From Thiotrichaceae bacterium UBA7357 (GTDB lineage: Bacteria; Pseudomonadota; Gammaproteobacteria; Eutrophobiales; Eutrophobiaceae), in the NCBI GenBank assembly GCA_002470825.1, contig DKOR01000018.1, forward strand, positions 90,246-154,245: a DNA stretch of 64,000 nucleotides, read 5' to 3'. The translations under genes and the position numbers were made by a program. This document shows positions 1 to 9,974 of the stretch, in pieces; within the stretch, counting starts at the first letter, position 1; each line of letters opens with the position of its first letter. The notes under the pieces are model-generated. The model was given only the letters and a program-made list of their open reading frames with translations. It was not told the DNA's origin and ran no database searches.

Positions 1-2010
1 GGTGCGCCTATTGTACATGAAAACCATGGTGTCGGTCGTTATTGCGGATTGATTTCCATAGACACAGGTGGAATACCCAGTGAATTTATTCATCTTGAAT
101 ATGCGGAAGGCGATAAGCTCTATGTTCCAGTTGCAGCATTAGAATTAATCTCACGTTATACCGGTGTCAATCCAGAACAGGCACCACTTCATAAACTAGG
201 CAGTCCGCAATGGCAAAAAGCTAGGCGTAAAGCGGTTGAGAAGGTCTATGATGTTGCAGCAGAACTACTGGAATTACATGCACGACGTGCGTCAAGAAAA
301 GGGCAATCTTATGAGTTCGACCAAGATGCTTATTTTGCATTTGTTCAAAAATTTCCGTTTGAAGAAACACCGGGTCAATATGACGCTATACAGGCTATGA
401 TAGAAGATATGTGTAATGACAAGCCCATGGATAGACTCGTCTGTGGCGATGCAGGATTTGGTAAAACAGAAGTCGCAATGCGCGCCGCTTTTATTGCAGT
501 TCAAAATGGAAAACAAGTTGCTTTGTTAGTGCCGACGACCTTATTAGCACAACAGCACTACCAGAACTTTTTAGATCGATTCTATGAATGGCCGGTAAGG
601 GTAGAAATATTATCACGTTTTCGATTAAAGAAAGAACAAGATATTGCTTTAACGGTAATGGCAAATGGTAAAGCTGATATAGTTATCGGAACGCATAAAC
701 TTTTACAGGATGACATCAATTTTAAAAATCTGGGATTAATTATTATTGATGAGGAACATCGGTTTGGAGTGCGACAAAAAGAAAAATTTAAATCACTACG
801 AGCAGAAATTGATGTATTAACTTTAACTGCAACGCCAATACCTAGAACATTGAATATGGCACTGTCTGACTTACGAGAACTTTCTATTATAGCTACACCG
901 CCAGCACGAAGACTTGCGGTTAAAACTTTCGTTCGAGAGCGCAGTGATACCTTATTAAAGGAAGCAATCTTGCGAGAAATTAAGCGTGGTGGACAAGTCT
1001 TCTATTTACATAATGAAGTAAAAACCATAGAGAAAGTAGCTGAAGAAATAGGTAAGCTTTTACCTGAAGCGCGAGTAGAGTTTGCTCATGGTCAAATGCG
1101 AGAAAAACAACTCGAGTCAGTGATGCTTGATTTCTATCATCGTAGGTTTAATGTTTTGGTATGTACCACTATTATCGAAACAGGTATCGATGTCCCATCG
1201 GCAAATACGATTATTATCAATCGAGCAGATAAATTTGGTCTAGCACAACTTTATCAATTACGTGGACGGGTAGGGCGTTCTCATCATCGTGCCTATGCCT
1301 ATCTCATTGTGCCACCACGCAAAGCTATGACTGTGGATGCAGTAAAGCGACTTGAAGCTATAGAAGCCTTGGAAGAATTAGGTGTTGGTTTTACTCTTGC
1401 AACACATGATCTTGAAATAAGAGGCGCTGGTGAAATATTAGGTGAAGGACAAAGTGGTCATATACAAGAGATAGGCTTTGGTCTCTATATGGAGCTATTA
1501 CACAGGGCGGTTAAAGCTATGAAAGAGGGTAAACAGCCTGAGCTAGATCGTCCGCTTGATCATGGAACTGAGATTGATTTACATATCCCTGCTTTGATTC
1601 CTGAAGATTTTATACCAGATGTACACATGCGTTTGATTATGTATAAACGGATCGCGAGTACTAAATTGAGTTCAGAATTAAACGAGTTGAAAGAGGAAAT
1701 AATCGATAGGTTTGGTTTATTACCAGATGCGGTCAAAAATTTATTTGAAGTTAGCAATCTCAAACAATTAGCGCGACCACTGGGAATTCGTAAAATTGAT
1801 GTAGGATTAAAGGGCGGTCGCATTTTCTTTCAACCAGATGCTAATATTGATTCAGTACGCATTATACAGTTAATTCAAACAGCTCCGAATATTTATAAAC
1901 TTGATGGACAGGATACACTTAGAATTAATAAAGAATTACCGGATGCTCAATCAAGGTTAGAAATATTAAAATATATTTTTAATGAAATAACACTAAACAT
2001 AGCCGCATAA
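1..2010 (+). CDS. mfd: Transcription-repair coupling factor Mfd, C-terminal part (5' end outside window)
   Basis: Mfd is an ATP-driven DNA translocase that removes stalled RNA polymerase and recruits UvrA to lesions. The frame is open from base 1, so the gene begins left of the window; 669 residues are visible against about 1150 in a full protein. The fragment opens in the RNA-polymerase-interacting domain (HENHGVGRY). It then shows Walker A GDAGFGKTE near visible residue 148, the DEEH box followed by RFGVRQKEK, TATPIPRTL, and the translocase motifs IIETGIDVPSAN and QLRGRVGRS, ending in the C-terminal regulatory domain. A CsiV-like gene follows after 7 bases. Confidence 0.97.
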   Translation, partial: GAPIVHENHGVGRYCGLISIDTGGIPSEFIHLEYAEGDKLYVPVAALELISRYTGVNPEQAPLHKLGSPQWQKARRKAVEKVYDVAAELLELHARRASRKGQSYEFDQDAYFAFVQKFPFEETPGQYDAIQAMIEDMCNDKPMDRLVCGDAGFGKTEVAMRAAFIAVQNGKQVALLVPTTLLAQQHYQNFLDRFYEWPVRVEILSRFRLKKEQDIALTVMANGKADIVIGTHKLLQDDINFKNLGLIIIDEEHRFGVRQKEKFKSLRAEIDVLTLTATPIPRTLNMALSDLRELSIIATPPARRLAVKTFVRERSDTLLKEAILREIKRGGQVFYLHNEVKTIEKVAEEIGKLLPEARVEFAHGQMREKQLESVMLDFYHRRFNVLVCTTIIETGIDVPSANTIIINRADKFGLAQLYQLRGRVGRSHHRAYAYLIVPPRKAMTVDAVKRLEAIEALEELGVGFTLATHDLEIRGAGEILGEGQSGHIQEIGFGLYMELLHRAVKAMKEGKQPELDRPLDHGTEIDLHIPALIPEDFIPDVHMRLIMYKRIASTKLSSELNELKEEIIDRFGLLPDAVKNLFEVSNLKQLARPLGIRKIDVGLKGGRIFFQPDANIDSVRIIQLIQTAPNIYKLDGQDTLRINKELPDAQSRLEILKYIFNEITLNIAA

Positions 2011-2017
2011 TTGGTAT

Positions 2018-2713
2018 ATGAAATATATTAAAATTGGTATTTTAGTTTCACTGTTTGCCTCTCCATATAATGTAATAGGCTCCTCTTGGTATCAAGTTGA
2101 AGTGATTGTCTTCGAAAGACTTAATCCATATTTAGATGGTGAAAAATGGCAAGATGGAGTAATAACTACGAAAGATGACGCGGTTGAATTACAAGTACCT
2201 GATATTAATAATAAATTAGTTCCTTATATGATCTTGAATAAATCTCGTAACCAGCTTAACGGTGTTGAAAAAGTTTTAAACTCGTCTAGTGAATATAAAT
2301 TATTAATACATCTATCATGGCAACAACCAGCTACACAACGTAAACAATCACGTTACGTGCACTTGCAACGACTTGATGGAACTTCATCAACTTTAGAAAC
2401 TAATATAAAAGAAATAGAAGATGAACCTGATTTCATCGATGAATTAATATCGTCGAATAAAATTATTGATGGAACAATAAGGGTAAGAAGTGGATTTTAT
2501 TTGCATGCTGACATTGACTTCTCATATTTCAAGAATCTTCCATATGAAAATAAAATTCTAAGAGTCAATGAAGAATCATTTATCGGAACTTCAGATAAAT
2601 ATGTGATTAATCATAAAGAAACTCGCAAGATAAAACTTGATGAAATTCATTATTTTGACCATCCGATGTTAGGATTGATACTGCAAGTGAGTAGACTAGA
2701 TATTGAGAATTAA
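2018..2713 (+). CDS. csiV: CsiV-like (DUF2803) envelope protein
   Basis: This 231-residue protein has an N-terminal hydrophobic segment that looks like a signal peptide. It carries the blocks I associate with the CsiV/DUF2803 family: YQVEVIVFE near the start, IHLSWQQP mid-protein, GTIRVRSGFYLHADIDF, and a C-terminal EIHYFDHPMLGLILQV. CsiV of Vibrio is a periplasmic peptidoglycan-binding protein needed for cell shape under D-amino-acid stress. The gene lies 7 bases after mfd and is probably cotranscribed with it. The family call rests on remembered motifs, and the function here is inferred. Confidence 0.65.
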   Translation: MKYIKIGILVSLFASPYNVIGSSWYQVEVIVFERLNPYLDGEKWQDGVITTKDDAVELQVPDINNKLVPYMILNKSRNQLNGVEKVLNSSSEYKLLIHLSWQQPATQRKQSRYVHLQRLDGTSSTLETNIKEIEDEPDFIDELISSNKIIDGTIRVRSGFYLHADIDFSYFKNLPYENKILRVNEESFIGTSDKYVINHKETRKIKLDEIHYFDHPMLGLILQVSRLDIEN

Positions 2714-2969
2714 CAGACATATAGATTTCTTATTCAGTAATTGTCTTTAATCTTCATCATGAACATCTTAGTCATTAGTATTAATTCAACGAAGTGGCTT
2801 ATCTAGCATTTTTTAAAGTTCAATAGATACTATGTCTAATTAATCATTTCGTGTTTCGCACAAAGATGATGATATGATCTACATTGAGCTTCTTTTTCTA
2901 TATGTCCATATTGATAGTATTTTTAATTGAGTATATTTAGCGTTCAAGGTACTGATCTAAAAAAAGTAA

Positions 2970-3161
2970 TTATTCATTTTCATGTTTACAATATACACTA
3001 ACTCTTTCTTCTTCATCGACTATTACGGATAAAATTATAGGTCGGCAACACACTTCACAATCTTCTATATAAGATTGATCTGAAATACTGCAATCAATAA
3101 TAAGTTCAATATTCTCACCACAATAAGGGCAAATAATGAATTTATTTAACAATTGATTCAT
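2970..3161 (-). CDS. CPXCG-motif zinc-ribbon protein
   Basis: A 63-residue protein with CPYCG near the N-terminus and CEVC about 20 residues later, the two cysteine pairs expected of the small CPXCG family. It probably binds zinc; no catalytic function is known. It is the last gene of a minus-strand operon after the phosphorylase, and the two genes share one base (position 3161). The acidic C-terminus (EEERVSVYCKHENE) is also usual for the family. Confidence 0.8.
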   Translation of the reverse strand: MNQLLNKFIICPYCGENIELIIDCSISDQSYIEDCEVCCRPIILSVIVDEEERVSVYCKHENE

Positions 3162-3901
3162 TATTTATTAGCAATATATTTTTCTATTAAAAATCGCATT
3201 CTACTTAATCCTTCTTTCAAGTTTTCTTCTATCGTCTCCATCGAGATAATTTCATCAGTTTTACCTGCAGCCCAATTAACGACCAATGCACAACATGCAT
3301 AATTTATTTCGAGTTCTCTAGCCAGGCTTGCTTCGGGCATACTAGTCATCCCAATGATGTCATTTCCATCTTTTTCTAAGCGACTTACTTCTGCGGCTGT
3401 TTCTAGTCTGGGCCCTTGTGTAACTGCATAGGTTCCTTCAGAGATGATTTCTAATTTATTTTTAGAAGCTGTGTCAATTAATTGCTGTCGTAATAGTTCT
3501 GAATAAGGCTTAGTAAAATCAATATGTTTTACGTCTGTAAGGTTTTCTTCATAGAAGGTATCTGCCCTACCATGGGTATAATCGATAAGTTGATTAGGTA
3601 TTACTATACTACAGGGTGTCATTTTTTCTGTAATACCACCGACTGCATTAATAGCAATGATCTCATTAACTTCATGTTTATGTAGTGCCCAAAGGTTAGC
3701 TCTATAGTTTATCTTATGTGGCGGTATCGTATGGGCGATGCCATGACGTGGAAGAAATAGGATCTCAAGGTTGTTGATTTTTCCAAAAGTGATCGGTGCA
3801 GAAGGATCACCCCATGGCGTAGCTGATTCAATTTTACAAATGACTTCTAATCCAGATAGTTTTGTTAATCCACTACCACCGATAATTGCAATTTTATTCA
3901 T
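3161..3901 (-). CDS. S-methyl-5'-thioinosine phosphorylase (MtnP/PNP family)
   Basis: A 246-residue family 2 nucleoside phosphorylase: IGGSGL and a phosphate-site RHG at the N-terminus, NAVGGI mid-protein, and YAVTQGPRLET and GMTSMPEASLARE in the C-terminal half. Adenosine-specific MTA phosphorylases have an Asp motif (DYD type) at the purine site, but this protein reads VVNWAAGK. An Asn there points to a 6-oxopurine, as in the Pseudomonas methylthioinosine enzyme. It would release hypoxanthine and methylthioribose-1-phosphate from deaminated MTA. The upstream gene, which overlaps it by 4 bases, is a hypoxanthine phosphoribosyltransferase, so the product can be salvaged directly. Confidence 0.82.
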   Translation of the reverse strand: MNKIAIIGGSGLTKLSGLEVICKIESATPWGDPSAPITFGKINNLEILFLPRHGIAHTIPPHKINYRANLWALHKHEVNEIIAINAVGGITEKMTPCSIVIPNQLIDYTHGRADTFYEENLTDVKHIDFTKPYSELLRQQLIDTASKNKLEIISEGTYAVTQGPRLETAAEVSRLEKDGNDIIGMTSMPEASLARELEINYACCALVVNWAAGKTDEIISMETIEENLKEGLSRMRFLIEKYIANK

Positions 3902-4464
3902 ATCGCATAAATGCCCATCAAATTACGATGATATTCATAATAATCCATTCCATAGCCGAATACATAACGATCTGGGACTTGTAAAGCGCTGAAATCGGCA
4001 CATTGAAAAGGCTTCTCATAGGGGAGTTTTTTTTCTGCTAGTACGGCTGTAAATACTTTTTTGGCACCAGCCTCATAACAATATTCAGTAATTGCAGAAA
4101 GAGTGATGCCTTCATCAAGTATATCGTCAATTAATAATAATATTCTGCCTTGTAATATTTTTTCTGGTTTTTTTAACCAACATAATTCGTTACCACTAGT
4201 TCCACCACGATAACGTGTGGCATGTATGTAATCAATTTGTAAAGGAAAATTAAGTTGTGGAATTAACATGCCACCTAAAATTAAACCGCCATTCATTATC
4301 GGTAATACTATTGGATTGCTATTAGATAGTTCTATTGATATTGAACTAGCCATTGAAAAAACTGCTTTTTCTACATAGTTTTTATCAAATAATAACTCTG
4401 CTTTATCTAGTATTTTTTTAGCTTCCGTTGATGTAATTGTTTTTGTTGCTATGATTTGTCTCAA
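3898..4464 (-). CDS. hpt: Hypoxanthine-guanine phosphoribosyltransferase
   Basis: A 188-residue type I phosphoribosyltransferase. The PRPP-binding loop is RILLLIDDILDEGIT, and PIMNGGLILGGML matches the upstream PPi loop of hypoxanthine/guanine enzymes. It transfers phosphoribose from PRPP to hypoxanthine or guanine. Its stop overlaps the start of the thioinosine phosphorylase by 4 bases (ATGA type), indicating translational coupling. It is the first gene of the minus-strand operon and is divergent from glyA. The symbol is by function; orthology to E. coli hpt was not tested. Confidence 0.85.
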   Translation of the reverse strand: MRQIIATKTITSTEAKKILDKAELLFDKNYVEKAVFSMASSISIELSNSNPIVLPIMNGGLILGGMLIPQLNFPLQIDYIHATRYRGGTSGNELCWLKKPEKILQGRILLLIDDILDEGITLSAITEYCYEAGAKKVFTAVLAEKKLPYEKPFQCADFSALQVPDRYVFGYGMDYYEYHRNLMGIYAI

Positions 4465-4795
4465 GTTGTGTTGTCCTATGCAAATTGTGATAAAATCACA
4501 TTATACTTAAGTCTGTCGCCATAGTCTGTCACCATAGTATTCTCAACAATATCGATGTTATTTGTATACATTAAGTGAATAAAAGAGTTACATAATAAAA
4601 CAACTGTGTATCAAGATAGTTCAATGAACTACTGTTACTTCAAAAGTAATATCTGTTGAGGTTCATAATATGTTGTAAATGACGAACGAGCTTATTAGTA
4701 ATTGAACTACTAATATAGTTGACTGGGGTAATATTATATTTGTTGAGAAGTTTAGTTAAAACGTAATAAATTTTAATAAATAATCGAGGGACATT
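4465..4795. other. Divergent intergenic region between hpt and glyA
   Basis: 331 bases that must hold the promoters for the minus-strand salvage operon and for glyA. The stretch is AT-rich and contains an imperfect dyad around 4616-4633 (AGTTCAATGAACTACT). A clear ribosome binding site (GAGGGA) lies about 6 bases before the glyA ATG. I see no convincing -35/-10 pair, no riboswitch fold and no coding frame. Confidence 0.5.
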
Positions 4796-6067
4796 ATGTT
4801 TTCAAAAAATACGAAGGTGGCGGGTTTTGATGACGAACTCTATACTGCAATGGAAGCAGAGCGGCGCCGACAGGAAGAACATATCGAATTAATCGCTTCG
4901 GAGAATATGGCAAGTCCACGAGTATTAGAATGCCAAGGCTCAGTCCTGACGAATAAGTATGCAGAAGGTTATCCGGGTAAGCGCTATTATGGCGGCTGTG
5001 AGTTTGTTGATGTTGCGGAGCAGCTAGCTATTGATCGCGCAATGGAATTATTTGGTGCTGATTGGGCAAATGTTCAACCCCATTCTGGCTCACAGGCAAA
5101 CGGTGCAGTCTATCATGCATTATTAGAACCCGGCGATACGATTATGGGTATGAGTTTAGCTCACGGTGGACATTTGACACATGGGGCAAGTGTCAATGTA
5201 TCGGGTCGTATCTATAACGCGGTTCAATATGGTATAGACACAAACACCGGTGAAATTGATTATGATGAAGCAGAACGACTCTCTACAGAACATAAACCAA
5301 AGTTAATTATCACTGGTTTTTCTGCTTATTCAAGGATCATTGACTGGCATCGTTTTCGTGAAATTGCTGACAAAGTAGGTGCCTTGATGATGGCTGATAT
5401 TTCGCACATAGCTGGATTGGTTGCTGTTGGGGAATATCCAAGCCCTGTTCAGATCGCCGATGTCACAACTACCACAACACATAAGACATTAAGAGGCCCG
5501 CGTTCAGGTTTGATCATGGGCAAGGCTAACGAAAACATTCAAAAAAAGGTTAATTTCATGGTGTTCCCTGCTTATCAAGGTGGCCCATTAATGCATACAA
5601 TTGCTGCTAAAGCTGTCGCCTTTAAAGAAGCGATGCAGCCTGAATTCAAGACATACATTCAGCAAGTTAAGAAAAACGCTAATGTTATGGCTAAAACTTT
5701 TATAGAGCGAGGTTTGAAAATCGTTTCTGGCGGTACTGATAATCACTTATTTTTAGTTGATATGGTTGAAAAAGGTCTTACAGGTAAAGCAGTCGATGCT
5801 GCCTTAGGACGTGCGAACCTCACTGTGAATAAAAATGCAGTCCCTAATGATCCGGAATCACCTTTTGTAACGAGTGGTATACGCATAGGGACACCTTCTA
5901 TAACGACACGTGGTTTTGATGAAGCAGATTCAAAACAGGTTGCACATTGGTGCTGTGACATTATGGATAATATGGGTAATGATTCTGTTATCGAACGCGT
6001 CAAAAGTGAAGTTTTAACGCTTTGTAAGATTCGGCCACTATATGAGTCTAATAATGATTTAAACTAA
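4796..6067 (+). CDS. glyA: Serine hydroxymethyltransferase
   Basis: A 423-residue PLP enzyme, close to the usual 417. It interconverts serine and glycine with tetrahydrofolate and supplies one-carbon units. Visible landmarks are [12 protein letters not shown] at the N-terminus, [16 protein letters not shown], the region [17 protein letters not shown], and [15 protein letters not shown] carrying the PLP lysine. A GAGGGA ribosome binding site precedes the ATG. It lies 78 bases upstream of nrdR and heads the riboflavin-operon side of the locus, an order common in proteobacteria. Confidence 0.97.
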   Translation: MFSKNTKVAGFDDELYTAMEAERRRQEEHIELIASENMASPRVLECQGSVLTNKYAEGYPGKRYYGGCEFVDVAEQLAIDRAMELFGADWANVQPHSGSQANGAVYHALLEPGDTIMGMSLAHGGHLTHGASVNVSGRIYNAVQYGIDTNTGEIDYDEAERLSTEHKPKLIITGFSAYSRIIDWHRFREIADKVGALMMADISHIAGLVAVGEYPSPVQIADVTTTTTHKTLRGPRSGLIMGKANENIQKKVNFMVFPAYQGGPLMHTIAAKAVAFKEAMQPEFKTYIQQVKKNANVMAKTFIERGLKIVSGGTDNHLFLVDMVEKGLTGKAVDAALGRANLTVNKNAVPNDPESPFVTSGIRIGTPSITTRGFDEADSKQVAHWCCDIMDNMGNDSVIERVKSEVLTLCKIRPLYESNNDLN

Positions 6068-6145
6068 TCGTAATGTAAGTATTTGTTTATGTAGGAGATT
6101 GTTTTATAATCAATTATTCTTTTTAGAATCTGAGGTCGTTAATAG

Positions 6146-6658
6146 ATGCACTGTCCTTTTTGCACAGATCCTGATACACGTGTTATTGATTCACGACTGG
6201 TAGGTGAAGGCAATCAGGTACGTCGTCGTCGTGAATGTACAAAGTGTAAAGAACGCTATACAACCTACGAGTCAGCGGAACTTAACCTTCCTCGTATTAT
6301 TAAGACAGACGGACGGCGCGAGCCATTCAAAGAAGAAAAGCTACGTGGTGGTATTTTACGCGCGATTGAAAAACGTCCTGTTGAAATGGAAAAAGTAGAA
6401 CTTGCTGTGTTGAATATTATGCATAAATTACGTGCGATGGGCGATCGAGAGGTTAAATCAATTTGTGTCGGTGATTGGGTTATGGAGCAATTACGCTGTT
6501 TGGATCAGGTAGCCTATGTTCGCTTTGCCTCAGTCTATAGAAGCTTTGAAGATGTGCGTGCTTTTCTAGAAGAAATAGAACGACTTGAACATGAACTGCC
6601 GCCTGATCTAAGAAAGAGTCAGCTTGATTTTCTTGAATATGATGGTGATGATAGTTGA
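6146..6658 (+). CDS. nrdR: Transcriptional repressor NrdR
   Basis: A 170-residue regulator of ribonucleotide reductase genes. It begins with the zinc ribbon [17 protein letters not shown] and the second Cys pair [13 protein letters not shown], followed by the nucleotide-binding ATP-cone domain (about residues 48-140). It binds NrdR boxes upstream of nrd operons when loaded with (d)ATP. It is the first gene of the nrdR-rib-nusB-thiL operon. Its TGA overlaps the TTG start of ribD by four bases. Confidence 0.97.
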   Translation: MHCPFCTDPDTRVIDSRLVGEGNQVRRRRECTKCKERYTTYESAELNLPRIIKTDGRREPFKEEKLRGGILRAIEKRPVEMEKVELAVLNIMHKLRAMGDREVKSICVGDWVMEQLRCLDQVAYVRFASVYRSFEDVRAFLEEIERLEHELPPDLRKSQLDFLEYDGDDS

Positions 6659-7740
6659 CGTGGTCAGCACAAGATTTTCAATTTATGTCTCGTGCTATTC
6701 AATTAGCAAAGCGTGGACTCTACACCTGCGATCCCAATCCTAGAGTTGGATGTGTTGTAACTAAAGATGATCAAATAATATCAGAGGGGTGGCATGCAGT
6801 AACGGGTGAGGCACATGCAGAGATCAATGCGCTTACGAGTTGTATAGACGCTACAAATTCTACGGTCTATTTGACGCTTGAACCCTGTTCCCATTATGGT
6901 CGTACATCTCCTTGTACGGAAGCATTAATTAATGCAAACGTGAATAATGTTATTATTGCTATGCTCGATCCTAATCCGCTTGTCAGTGGTTTGGGTATTA
7001 GAAAGCTAGAAGATTCAGGTATAGGCGTTAAGCAGGGTTTGCTAGAAGTTGAGTCACGTAAACTAAATCCTGGTTTTATCAAGCGAATGACAAAGAATTT
7101 ACCTTATACACGTTGTAAAATGGCAATGAGTCTCGATGGGCGTACTGCTTTGGCTAATGGAGAGAGTCAATGGATTAGTTCTGAATTATCGAGGCGTGAC
7201 GTGCATCATTTGCGAGCAGCAAGTAGTGCAATTTTGACTAGTGTGGAAACATTATTAAAGGATGATGCCTCATTAAATGCACGGGGCCTAGATTTTGAAT
7301 TTAAACAAGCTGTTCGAATTATCATCGACAGAAAACTTAAAACACCAAATCAAGCAAAATTATTTAGCATTCCTGGACATACTCTCATTTATACAGAGAA
7401 TGATAATGATACACGTATTCATGAATTAGAAAATGTTGGTGCCGAGGTTGTTTTTTTAAAAAACACTGAGTCATGGTTGAAAGAAGTTTTTAATCATATG
7501 GCAAAAGAGTTTGAAATTAATGAGCTTATGGTTGAAGCAGGATCAACCTTTTCCGGAGCATTGATTGAGCAAGGTTTAGTTGATGAATTAGTCGTTTACA
7601 TTGCACCTATATTACTTGGTCATAGTGCAAATCCATTAGTAAAATTAAAAGAACTCAAGAAAATAGGTGAAGCAAAACAACTCAAAATAATGGATGTCAG
7701 GCAAGTGGGTAAAGACTTCCGCTTCATATTGACACTTTAA
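6655..7740 (+). CDS. ribD: Bifunctional riboflavin deaminase/reductase RibD
   Basis: Catalyses the second and third steps of riboflavin synthesis. The N-terminal cytidine-deaminase-like domain shows HAEINAL and [11 protein letters not shown] (zinc ligands and catalytic Glu). The C-terminal NADPH reductase domain begins near residue 148 ([20 protein letters not shown]) and ends with [12 protein letters not shown]. The chosen start is TTG at 6655, in a TTGA overlap with the nrdR stop. An ATG ten codons in (6685) would lose residues that align with the E. coli N-terminus, so the TTG is preferred. 361 residues, close to the 367 of E. coli. Confidence 0.95.
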   Translation: MTWSAQDFQFMSRAIQLAKRGLYTCDPNPRVGCVVTKDDQIISEGWHAVTGEAHAEINALTSCIDATNSTVYLTLEPCSHYGRTSPCTEALINANVNNVIIAMLDPNPLVSGLGIRKLEDSGIGVKQGLLEVESRKLNPGFIKRMTKNLPYTRCKMAMSLDGRTALANGESQWISSELSRRDVHHLRAASSAILTSVETLLKDDASLNARGLDFEFKQAVRIIIDRKLKTPNQAKLFSIPGHTLIYTENDNDTRIHELENVGAEVVFLKNTESWLKEVFNHMAKEFEINELMVEAGSTFSGALIEQGLVDELVVYIAPILLGHSANPLVKLKELKKIGEAKQLKIMDVRQVGKDFRFILTL

Positions 7741-7756
7741 GGTTAAAATATAGTTT

Positions 7757-8347
7757 ATGTTTACAGGTATTATTCACGCGATTGGTAAAATTTATGCAAT
7801 TGATCAACATGGTGCTGATAGCCGTTTTGTATTTAATACAGGGAATATGGATCTGTCTGATTTAAATGTCGGTGATAGTATTGCCGTTAATGGTGCGTGC
7901 TTAACACTAATCGATGTAGGTGAAAATTCTTTCGCAGCTGATATATCTAATGAAACATTGAAACGTACAACTTTCTCAAAATTAGAAGTTGGTTCGTCTA
8001 TTAATCTGGAAAAAGCAATGCAGTTATCTGATCGGCTCAATGGACATATAGTTAGCGGTCATATAGATGGCATTGGAAAAATCTCATGTTTAGGTGATGA
8101 TGGGCGTTCAGTAGGCTACGCAATAGTAGTTCCAAAAGCATTAAATCGATATTTGTCAAAAAAGGGATCAGTGACTGTCGATGGAGTTAGTCTGACTATT
8201 AATGCTATCGAAGAAAATACCATTAAAGTTAATATTATCCCGCATACATTATCTAAAACAATCTTTTCGGAATATATAGCAGGGTGTCAAGTTAATATTG
8301 AAGTCGATCTCATAGCCCGATATCTAGATCGGATAATAGTAAATTAA
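7757..8347 (+). CDS. ribE: Riboflavin synthase, alpha subunit
   Basis: A 196-residue protein that dismutates two 6,7-dimethyl-8-ribityllumazines into riboflavin. It starts with the family signature MFTGII and has the internal duplication expected of this enzyme: a first lumazine-binding repeat with NGACLTL, and a second repeat beginning at NGHIVSGHIDGIG with the matching VDGVSLTIN. It is E. coli ribC by some nomenclature. It lies 16 bases after ribD in the riboflavin operon. Confidence 0.95.
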   Translation: MFTGIIHAIGKIYAIDQHGADSRFVFNTGNMDLSDLNVGDSIAVNGACLTLIDVGENSFAADISNETLKRTTFSKLEVGSSINLEKAMQLSDRLNGHIVSGHIDGIGKISCLGDDGRSVGYAIVVPKALNRYLSKKGSVTVDGVSLTINAIEENTIKVNIIPHTLSKTIFSEYIAGCQVNIEVDLIARYLDRIIVN

Positions 8348-8386
8348 TGTATAGTAAATAGTCGTTTGAGAAATTAAAGGAATACT

Positions 8387-9490
8387 ATGTCGCTTAATAC
8401 TACGTCAGAAATTATTGATGAAATTCGTAATGGAAGCATGGTTATTCTAATGGATGATGAAAACCGTGAGAATGAAGGTGATTTAATTATCGCGGCATCA
8501 TATGTCCGCCCCGAAGATATTAATTTCATGGCTAGATATGGCCGTGGCTTGATATGCCTGACATTAACTGGCGAGCACTGCCAAAAATTAAATTTGCCAT
8601 TAATGACCAGTAATTCAAGTTCAAATTTTGGAACAAACTTTACTGTAACAATCGAAGCAGCGGAAGGTGTTACCACTGGAATATCTGCTTCGGATCGAGC
8701 GCTTACTATTCAAAAGGCTGTTGCCCCAAATGCTAAACCAACTGATTTGGTACAACCAGGTCACGTTTTCCCATTGATGGCACAAGCAGGTGGTGTGTTA
8801 TCACGTGCAGGCCATACTGAGGCGGGTTGTGATCTAGCAAGACTTGCCGGACTTGAATCATCTGCCGTTATAGTTGAGATACTAAATGACGATGGAACTA
8901 TGGCAAGGCGACCAGATTTAGAAAATTTTGCTAAAGAACATACTTTAAAAATCGGTACTATTGCTGATCTCATAAGGTATCGCACAGAAAATGAAAGAAC
9001 GGTTGAGCATATGACAGAGACTATTTTTCCAACAGAATACGGAGCGTTTATTTTGCATGCCTACCAAGATAAGGTGGAGAAGAAACTTCATCTCGCTTTA
9101 GTAAAAGGGAAGCTGAACCCTGATGAACCAACGTTGGTTCGTGTTCATGTAGAAAATCCTATATCAGATCTCACAGGTAGTCTTGCAAAAGATAGAGGTT
9201 GGCCAGTCGATGATGTATTGCGGCGACTTGCTAAAGAAGAATCGGGTGTAATAGTTATTTTATGTAACCAATATGAACCGATGGAGTTAATTAACCAAAT
9301 TGAATCATATAAAAATAATAAGCACAAAATAGATGCAAAAAACAAAGATAACAAAGACTTGAGAACTATTGGATTAGGTGCGCAGATTCTTTCAGATTTA
9401 GGTGTTAGAAAAATGCGTGTATTAAGTGCGCCAAAACGAATACATGCATTATCGGGTTTTGGTTTAGAAGTGATTGAGTACGTAAACTAA
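8387..9490 (+). CDS. ribBA: 3,4-dihydroxy-2-butanone-4-phosphate synthase with degenerate GTP cyclohydrolase II-like domain
   Basis: Residues 1-205 form an intact DHBP synthase: DDENRENEGDLI for metal and substrate binding, GLICLTLT, and HTEAGCDLARLAG. Residues 206-367 resemble GTP cyclohydrolase II, but the zinc site is absent. Where RibA has ECLTGD followed by a CDCG triad, this protein reads ENPISDLTGSLAKDRGWP. Similar RibBA proteins with dead cyclohydrolase halves are known in gammaproteobacteria, so the cell should carry a separate RibA. An AAAGGA ribosome binding site precedes the ATG. Confidence 0.93.
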   Translation: MSLNTTSEIIDEIRNGSMVILMDDENRENEGDLIIAASYVRPEDINFMARYGRGLICLTLTGEHCQKLNLPLMTSNSSSNFGTNFTVTIEAAEGVTTGISASDRALTIQKAVAPNAKPTDLVQPGHVFPLMAQAGGVLSRAGHTEAGCDLARLAGLESSAVIVEILNDDGTMARRPDLENFAKEHTLKIGTIADLIRYRTENERTVEHMTETIFPTEYGAFILHAYQDKVEKKLHLALVKGKLNPDEPTLVRVHVENPISDLTGSLAKDRGWPVDDVLRRLAKEESGVIVILCNQYEPMELINQIESYKNNKHKIDAKNKDNKDLRTIGLGAQILSDLGVRKMRVLSAPKRIHALSGFGLEVIEYVN

Positions 9491-9494
9491 AATC

Positions 9495-9974
9495 ATGACT
9501 AAAACTACACCAGCAAAACAAAAAAGAATTAACAATGGCTTAGTAAAGATTGCAATTGTCTCCAGTAGGTTTAATAGTTTTATTGTTGACCGTTTATATG
9601 ACGGCGCTATAAGGACACTAAATAGTAACGGTGTTGATAATGATGCAATTACGGCGATTGAAGTTCCAGGCGCATTTGAAATTCCTGTTACTGTTCGAAC
9701 ATTAATTGAAAATAAAAAATTTGATGCAATCATTACGTTAGGTGCAATTATTCGAGGTGAGACACCACATTTTGATTTCATTTCTAATGAATGTACGCGT
9801 GGTATAGGACAATTAGCGATTGAGTCAGGTGTACCGATTATTTTTGGAGTTTTGACTGTAGATAATTCTGAGCAAGCTATGGATAGAGCTGGTGATGAAG
9901 AGAGTAATAAAGGTTCAGAAGCAGCAGCAGCAGCATTAGAAATGGTTAGTGTACTAAAAGAAATAAAATCATGA
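9495..9974 (+). CDS. ribH: 6,7-dimethyl-8-ribityllumazine synthase
   Basis: A 159-residue lumazine synthase that condenses the pyrimidine intermediate with DHBP. Landmarks are IAIVSSRFNSFI (substrate loop), VPGAFEIP, TLGAIIRGETPHFDFI with the catalytic His, and FGVLTVDNSEQAMDRAG. It starts 4 bases after ribBA and overlaps nusB by 4 bases, so translation is probably coupled through this part of the operon. Confidence 0.96.
   Translation: MTKTTPAKQKRINNGLVKIAIVSSRFNSFIVDRLYDGAIRTLNSNGVDNDAITAIEVPGAFEIPVTVRTLIENKKFDAIITLGAIIRGETPHFDFISNECTRGIGQLAIESGVPIIFGVLTVDNSEQAMDRAGDEESNKGSEAAAAALEMVSVLKEIKS

Noticed and set aside
4465..4795. Possible riboswitch upstream of glyA
   Set aside because: No conserved core of a glycine, THF or SAM riboswitch was recognisable; only weak AT-rich dyads.
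8348..8386. FMN riboswitch expected before ribBA
   Set aside because: The gap is only 39 bases, far too short for an RFN element; none was seen before ribD or ribE either.
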